Source: Promethearchaeota archaeon (GTDB lineage Archaea; Asgardarchaeota; Lokiarchaeia; Sigyniarchaeales; SOKP01). From it: 45,792 bases of DNA. Below the pieces are notes generated by a model, which was not told where the DNA came from, made no database searches, and worked only from the letters and a program-made list of their open reading frames with translations. Position 1 is the stretch's first letter; each line of letters starts with the position of its first letter. The stretch spans positions 1 to 45,792 of the forward strand of contig JABXKD010000024.1 of the NCBI GenBank assembly GCA_013375475.1, read 5' to 3'. This document shows, in pieces, positions 41,409-45,792 of the stretch. The translations under genes and the position numbers were made by a program.

Positions 41409-42512
41409 ATGGTTGAAAATATTATATATATTGAAGCAGAAACGCTCGAAAACTTCATGCGAGACGTTTTTATCGGCCTTGGGGTACCTAAAGACGACGC
41501 CCACATTATAGCTGAAGTATTAATTGCTTCTGATATTAGAGGGATTGATACTCATGGAATCCAACGCTGTAAAATGTACTTCGATCGCATAAAAGCGGGT
41601 ATGTATGAGGTTAATACAAAAATCGATGTAATTAAGGATGGTCCAACGACGGCCCTTTGGGACGGAAACTGCGGAATGGGCCATGTAATTGCTTATAAGG
41701 CTATGAAGACAGCTATTGAAAAAGCAAAAAAGTACGGACTGGGTTCTGTAGCAGTGAGAAATTCAACACATTTTGGCATCGCTGGTTTTTATTCGCTCAT
41801 GGCAATAAAGGAGGGGATGATTGGTTTAGCAGTAACTAACGCTCGACCCTCTATGCCACCTACCTTTGGAGTCGAACCAATGCTAGGTACAAATCCTCTG
41901 ACTGCAGGTGCGCCAACAGATGAAGAGTTCCCATTTTTAATTGATTGTGCAACGACTATTGTTCAAAGAGGCAAAGTAGAGTTATATAATAGAATTAATA
42001 AGCCTTTACCTGATGGGGTCGTAATAACGGATGAAGGAAAGACGGAAACTGATCCTGCTAAAGTTTTAGAAAATATGGGTAAGGGTAAAGCTGCATTACT
42101 GCCATTAGGTGGTAGAGGGGAAGAAACTTCCGGTTATAAAGGCTATGGTTACGCAACATTGGTTGAGTTGTTGTCAGCAGCCCTACAAGATGGAATATAT
42201 CTTAAAGATACAATAGGAATTCTAGAAGAAGGTCAGAAAAGATTAAAAGTGGGGCATTTCTTCTTAGCAATTAATATAGAAAGTTTTCTTCCTCTTGAAG
42301 TTTTTAAAAAGACAGCAGGAAATATCATGAAAGACCTTCGTTCTTCCAAAAAAGAACCTGGAGCAAACCGAATTTATACCGCAGGCGAAAAGGAACATGA
42401 TGTTATGACAAGTAGAAGAAAAACAGGAATTCCTCTTAATAAAAGTTTGCAAAAAGATATCAAAATTATGCGAGAGGAACTCAATTTGGATAAATACAAA
42501 TCTCTTTTTTAA
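41409..42512 (+). CDS. Ldh2-family (malate/L-lactate/sulfolactate-type) dehydrogenase, paralogue 1
   Basis: The 367-aa protein has the Ldh2/YlbC fold: DDAHIIAEVLIASDIRGIDT, HGIQR, then RNSTHFGIAGFYSLMA with the catalytic-site His (about residue 120), and TNPLTAGAPTDEEFPFLIDC. These enzymes reduce 2-keto acids with NAD(P)H, for example to malate, ureidoglycolate or sulfolactate. Which keto acid is used cannot be told. An AAGGGATC sequence before the ATG serves as weak SD sequence. It is followed by a close paralogue about 150 bases downstream. Confidence 0.92.
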   Translation: MVENIIYIEAETLENFMRDVFIGLGVPKDDAHIIAEVLIASDIRGIDTHGIQRCKMYFDRIKAGMYEVNTKIDVIKDGPTTALWDGNCGMGHVIAYKAMKTAIEKAKKYGLGSVAVRNSTHFGIAGFYSLMAIKEGMIGLAVTNARPSMPPTFGVEPMLGTNPLTAGAPTDEEFPFLIDCATTIVQRGKVELYNRINKPLPDGVVITDEGKTETDPAKVLENMGKGKAALLPLGGRGEETSGYKGYGYATLVELLSAALQDGIYLKDTIGILEEGQKRLKVGHFFLAINIESFLPLEVFKKTAGNIMKDLRSSKKEPGANRIYTAGEKEHDVMTSRRKTGIPLNKSLQKDIKIMREELNLDKYKSLF

Positions 42513-42665
42513 CCGAAAATTCTCTTTCTTTAATTCTTATTAAGAATTGAGCTGAAATTTAATAAAATTAAAGCTGTTTATACGAACTTTCAACTTATAT
42601 TCAATAGGAATTTTGTTAAATAGTCTTCTAGATAAATAGAATCTATTGCATTCAAAGTGATCTTC

Positions 42666-43805
42666 ATGACAAGTACAAAAGTTGATGTCATATCTAACTC
42701 AAAAGATGCTGTATATATAGATTTTAGAATCCTCAAGAATTTCATTAGAGATGTGTTTATTGGTCTTAATGTGAAGAGAGCCGATGCAGATGTGATTGCA
42801 GATGTTTTGATTACATCCGATTTACGGGGTATAGATTCACACGGCATTCAAAGATGTAAGATGTATTACGATAGAATTAGGGAAGGAATATATAATACTG
42901 ACACAAAAATAAAGATCGTTAGAAAAAGTCCAACTACAGCCGTTATTGATGGTGGATGTGGATTAGGGCCTGTAATAGGGCATAAAGCTATGAGATTAGC
43001 AATTCAAAAGGCTAAAAAATATGGTCTTGGAGCTGTTGCAGTGAGAAATTCAACACATTTTGGAATTGCCGGATATTATTCTCTTATGGCGATAAACGAG
43101 GGTATGATAGGGATAACAACCACGAACGCTAGACCCGCTGTCCCTCCAACATTTGGAGTCGAACCAATGCTGGGAACTAATCCATTAACTTTAGGCGCAC
43201 CCACAGATGAAGTTTTTCCCTTTTTACTCGATTGTGCTACCTCAATTATTCAAAGAGGTAAGATAGAAGTGTTTGATAGAATTCACCAACCACTCCCCGA
43301 CGGTCTGATAATCACTAAAAATGGAGGATCACAGAATGATCCTCACGAAACGCTTAAAAGTTTGGAAGAAAGAACCGCTGCACTTCTGCCTTTAGGTGGA
43401 ATGGGTGAAGGAACATCTGGTTATAAAGGTTTTGGTTATGCCACATTTGTAGAAATTTTATCATCAGCTTTACAAGACGGTGTTTTCCTTAAAGATACGG
43501 GAGGAATTATTGAAGAGGGGCAAAAGCGACTAAAAGTTGGTCACTTCTTTTTAGCGATAAATATTAATCATTTTACTCCTTTAAAGCGTTTTAAACGAGC
43601 TACAGGGACAATTATGAGGAGCCTAAGAGCTTCTAGGAAAGCTCCTGCAAAGTCACGAATTTATACCGCTGGAGAAAAAGAATATTTTGCTGAAACTGAA
43701 CGGAAAAACCAAGGTATTCCTATTAATAAAAGTTTACAAGAAGATATTAGAACCATGCAGAAGGAATTAGGCCTATTTGATTACGACTTTCCATTTTGGG
43801 ATTAA
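42666..43805 (+). CDS. Ldh2-family dehydrogenase, paralogue 2
   Basis: Very similar to the gene before it, including RNSTHFGIAGYYSLMA, TNPLTLGAPTDEVFPFLLDC and a near-identical C-terminus (SRIYTAGEKEY). The N-terminus is longer by about ten residues. A GTG at 42657 could be an earlier start. ATG at 42666 is chosen. The two copies differ in substrate-pocket surroundings, so they may use different keto acids. The stop codon overlaps the convergent CDF gene's stop by four bases. Confidence 0.92.
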   Translation: MTSTKVDVISNSKDAVYIDFRILKNFIRDVFIGLNVKRADADVIADVLITSDLRGIDSHGIQRCKMYYDRIREGIYNTDTKIKIVRKSPTTAVIDGGCGLGPVIGHKAMRLAIQKAKKYGLGAVAVRNSTHFGIAGYYSLMAINEGMIGITTTNARPAVPPTFGVEPMLGTNPLTLGAPTDEVFPFLLDCATSIIQRGKIEVFDRIHQPLPDGLIITKNGGSQNDPHETLKSLEERTAALLPLGGMGEGTSGYKGFGYATFVEILSSALQDGVFLKDTGGIIEEGQKRLKVGHFFLAININHFTPLKRFKRATGTIMRSLRASRKAPAKSRIYTAGEKEYFAETERKNQGIPINKSLQEDIRTMQKELGLFDYDFPFWD

Positions 43806-45253
43806 AATAAAATTCCCTCAGATCGTCCTTCAAAGGGTTCAGAATGAAGAATTACTTCAGTTAAATTTTCAATATTCAGTGTATTTTTTATTTGTTGCTC
43901 TATATGTGTTATCAAAGTATGAACTCGCGTTATATTAAGAGCCCCGTTAAAAAATACATGGAGTTCGAGAACACAAAAATCAAGGGCAGCCCAAAATTCC
44001 AGACCATGATATCCTTTAACCTCTGGAATCGATTTTAATAAACTTTCTAACGAAGTTTGAATTTCTTTCTTCTTTTCAGGTTCAATCGGTGTGCAAACTA
44101 GATGATCTGTTAAAGATTTTTTCAGCATGGTTTGGGATTCTATGTGAGTAATAATTCGCGAGATAAATGGAACCTGCTCTTGTAATTGTCTTTCAAACAA
44201 ACTGCTTAATTCGTGAGCCTCTTCTAACGATAAACTATCATCAACAATAATAGCTAATGATAAGAAGTAATCGTTTTCAATTCTAAACACATTCAAATCT
44301 TTAAAATCTGATATCTCTTTAAACTCACTTTTCATAGTATAAAGCAAATTGATTATCTTTTCTCCGAGCGAAGATTCTCCACTTAAAGGATTCATTTCGA
44401 CTACTGTTTCAACATTGTAAGACGGAAAAAATTTCTTGCTTAAAGATCTTATGCTTTTTGTAATTGCATTTGCATGCACTACAGATATATGATCCTCAAC
44501 AGAAAGTCGAATTTCTAAAAAAAGCGTAGTACCACTAAATCTAACTTTTAACTCTTCAACACCGTTTACGTGATCAAGATTGAGCACGCTTAACTTTATT
44601 TCCTCTATAATGAGAGCGTTTACGGGGTTCACATCTATTAAATCCTTAATTCCTTCTTTAGTAAGAATGATTGAGGTTATAATTATCAATATAGAAAGAG
44701 CAATACTGAAATAGGGATCTAAAAATTGAATATTAAAAAATAGAGCGATAACAAAACTAATTATAACTATGAGCGCTCGAAGAGAATCTTGGAATAAATT
44801 TAACCCTTGAATTTTAAGAGATAAGCTATTTTGCTTCCCTCCTTGCCATATTAGTAATCTAGAAAATACTAAATTAATGAAAAATGATATTATTAGTATA
44901 AAGAATCCCACATCTGGATTTATTATTGTATATGAACTGGCTAATATGGTTTGAGTTGCTACAATAATAAGAACGCAATAAATGTTGATTAAAATAACCC
45001 CTTGGACTAATCCTCCTAAAGAGTCAATTTTAGAATGCCCGTACATATGTTCGAAATCTGGAGGCTTTTGACTTACATATAACGAATAAATCGTAAGAGA
45101 AATAAAAAAAATATCCGTCAATGTATCAACAGTCTCGGATAAAAAGCTTAAACTACCAGTGATTATTACACCTACTACCTTTAAGCTGGATTGAATAAGG
45201 ATTATAAATAACGCTATAAATCCATATTTAATTTTAATATCCATAATCTTCAT
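43802..45253 (-). CDS. Cation diffusion facilitator (CDF) transporter with extended C-terminal region
   Basis: The 483-aa protein begins with six membrane helices in CDF order (LSFLSETVDTLTDIFF in helix 2, HMYGHSKIDSLGG after helix 3) and has the helix-5 region. The second half (about 200-483) has at least two beta-alpha-beta repeats of the cytosolic ZT-dimer type, with LSVEDHISVVHANAI and the FEGRSEGILF end; standard CDFs have only one. Usual cargo is Zn2+, Mn2+, Fe2+ or similar. The helix-2 motif reads SETVDTLTD, where zinc transporters have S-x-A-x-H-x-x-x-D-x, so the His is replaced, which argues against a classic zinc specificity. Confidence 0.85.
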   Translation of the reverse strand: MKIMDIKIKYGFIALFIILIQSSLKVVGVIITGSLSFLSETVDTLTDIFFISLTIYSLYVSQKPPDFEHMYGHSKIDSLGGLVQGVILINIYCVLIIVATQTILASSYTIINPDVGFFILIISFFINLVFSRLLIWQGGKQNSLSLKIQGLNLFQDSLRALIVIISFVIALFFNIQFLDPYFSIALSILIIITSIILTKEGIKDLIDVNPVNALIIEEIKLSVLNLDHVNGVEELKVRFSGTTLFLEIRLSVEDHISVVHANAITKSIRSLSKKFFPSYNVETVVEMNPLSGESSLGEKIINLLYTMKSEFKEISDFKDLNVFRIENDYFLSLAIIVDDSLSLEEAHELSSLFERQLQEQVPFISRIITHIESQTMLKKSLTDHLVCTPIEPEKKKEIQTSLESLLKSIPEVKGYHGLEFWAALDFCVLELHVFFNGALNITRVHTLITHIEQQIKNTLNIENLTEVILHSEPFEGRSEGILF

Positions 45254-45487
45254 AAAATTTCTTTATTATTTAATAAACAACTTAAAGCAATAATGAGAAT
45301 TAAATATTTGGTAATAAAAAGATAATAACAGTATCAAAGGAAATAGATCTATAAATAATCCTTGAACTGAATTCTTTTCTATCGATTTTTATAACTTATC
45401 TTTTAAATTGAAATATTATTTTTTATTTTTTTGTTCCACTGGAAATTAGCCTTAAAGTTTAAAAGAAAGAAGTGATAATATTTATTT

Positions 45488-45792
45488 ATGCCAATAAACA
45501 AAATATTTCCTGACTCAATTTTGAGATCGGGAATTAAATCACTTCTTTCTAATGATTATATCCTCGCATTTTTTAAAAAGTTTTGTAATGCAATCACATC
45601 TCGCATTTGGAAGTATAAAAAGCCGAGGAATTATAAATACAGCGATATTGATTTCCTTAGGGTATATTTTCTCTCTGAAATAATGGGTAGGTCTATTCAT
45701 GATACCAGTGAGATGCTCAATGAACATTTAATGAGCAGTAAAAGAGGAAGACGGAAAATATTTGCTGATGGTCGAAGAAGTCGGATGACACC
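45488..45792 (+). CDS. Possible transposase N-terminus (partial, runs off the window)
   Basis: The frame is open from ATG 45488 to the end of the window (at least 101 residues). It is basic, with KYKKPRNYKYSDIDFLRVYF and a SSKRGRRKIFADGRRSR stretch. The pattern of 'Y-x-D-x-D-x-x-R-x-x-x-x-x-x-x-x-G-x-S-I-x-x-x-S-E' followed by a basic linker resembles N-termini of archaeal IS4/IS5-type transposases, but the DDE core is outside the window. This call is tentative. Terminal inverted repeats could not be identified. Confidence 0.4.
   Translation, partial: MPINKIFPDSILRSGIKSLLSNDYILAFFKKFCNAITSRIWKYKKPRNYKYSDIDFLRVYFLSEIMGRSIHDTSEMLNEHLMSSKRGRRKIFADGRRSRMT

Noticed and set aside
1..45792. tRNA genes
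   Set aside because: I looked for T-loop (GTTCRA) and cloverleaf patterns on both strands and found none convincing; a tRNAscan-SE run would settle it.

Overview
This window is AT-rich DNA with compact genes on both strands. It most likely comes from an Asgard archaeon of the Lokiarchaeia type, although no single gene proves that. The archaeal signs are TATA-box promoters, oligo-T terminators, an archaeal S10 ribosomal protein, an SRP RNA with an archaeal or eukaryotic style S domain (helix 6 and helix 8), an Lrp/AsnC regulator and numerous tiny zinc-ribbon proteins. The Asgard hints are a longin-like protein, a Bud23-like rRNA methyltransferase, corrinoid/UroD-type methyltransferases, and a pair of tiny ORFs that look like selenoproteins with structured 3' elements.

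Layout. 1-4.6 kb: the start of an ABC exporter, two small zinc-ribbon proteins, a stomatin-like protein paired with an HPS/OMPDC-type decarboxylase, a 56-aa zinc protein, a PH/GRAM-like protein and an Lrp regulator. 4.6-10 kb: a sugar:cation symporter, a fused corrinoid-protein/methyltransferase whose cobalt-ligand His is replaced, a second copy of the 56-aa zinc protein, a GH20 hexosaminidase and a deleted Lrp remnant. The two zinc genes and the Lrp gene with its remnant mark an old segmental duplication. 10-15 kb: a DUF4190-like membrane protein, Hsp20 with a palindrome beside its TATA box, a NUDIX hydrolase, a small gene with a long structured leader and a hairpin terminator, and a glutamate-synthase FMN-domain protein behind a zinc-ribbon gene. 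15-24 kb: an M3 peptidase, a single-chain GMP synthetase, a surface protein, tandem glutamate dehydrogenases and an ArsB/NhaD-type permease.

24-27.2 kb is a cluster of small or unknown proteins (longin-like, SRPBCC-like, RING-like, coiled coil). It ends with the most interesting locus: two neighbouring mini-ORFs, each with Cys-x4-UGA and each followed a few bases after its final stop by the same three-stem RNA element. One stem of that element differs between copies only by compensatory or wobble changes, while its loop is identical. The simplest reading is two undescribed small selenoproteins with 3' SECIS-like elements.

27.2-45.8 kb: a nucleotide-sugar dehydrogenase, a rhomboid protease, a DUF2961 protein, a DMT/NIPA-like transporter, a flavin-reductase-like protein, two stand-alone receiver proteins, a Bud23-like methyltransferase translationally coupled to a radical SAM protein, an HGSNAT-like acyltransferase, ribosomal protein S10, a two-domain unknown protein, an IMPase-like phosphatase, a second UroD-like protein, alkyladenine glycosylase, the SRP RNA, a 52-aa ORF, tandem Ldh2-type dehydrogenases, a CDF cation transporter and the start of a possible transposase.

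Metabolically, the glutamate dehydrogenases and the GltB-like protein suggest amino-acid and ammonia turnover. The corrinoid and UroD-like proteins suggest methyl-group chemistry, and the peptidase, GH20 enzyme and transporters suggest use of peptides and sugars. Local duplication is a recurring theme: the 56-aa zinc proteins, Lrp, GDH, receivers, Ldh2 and the mini-ORFs all come in pairs.
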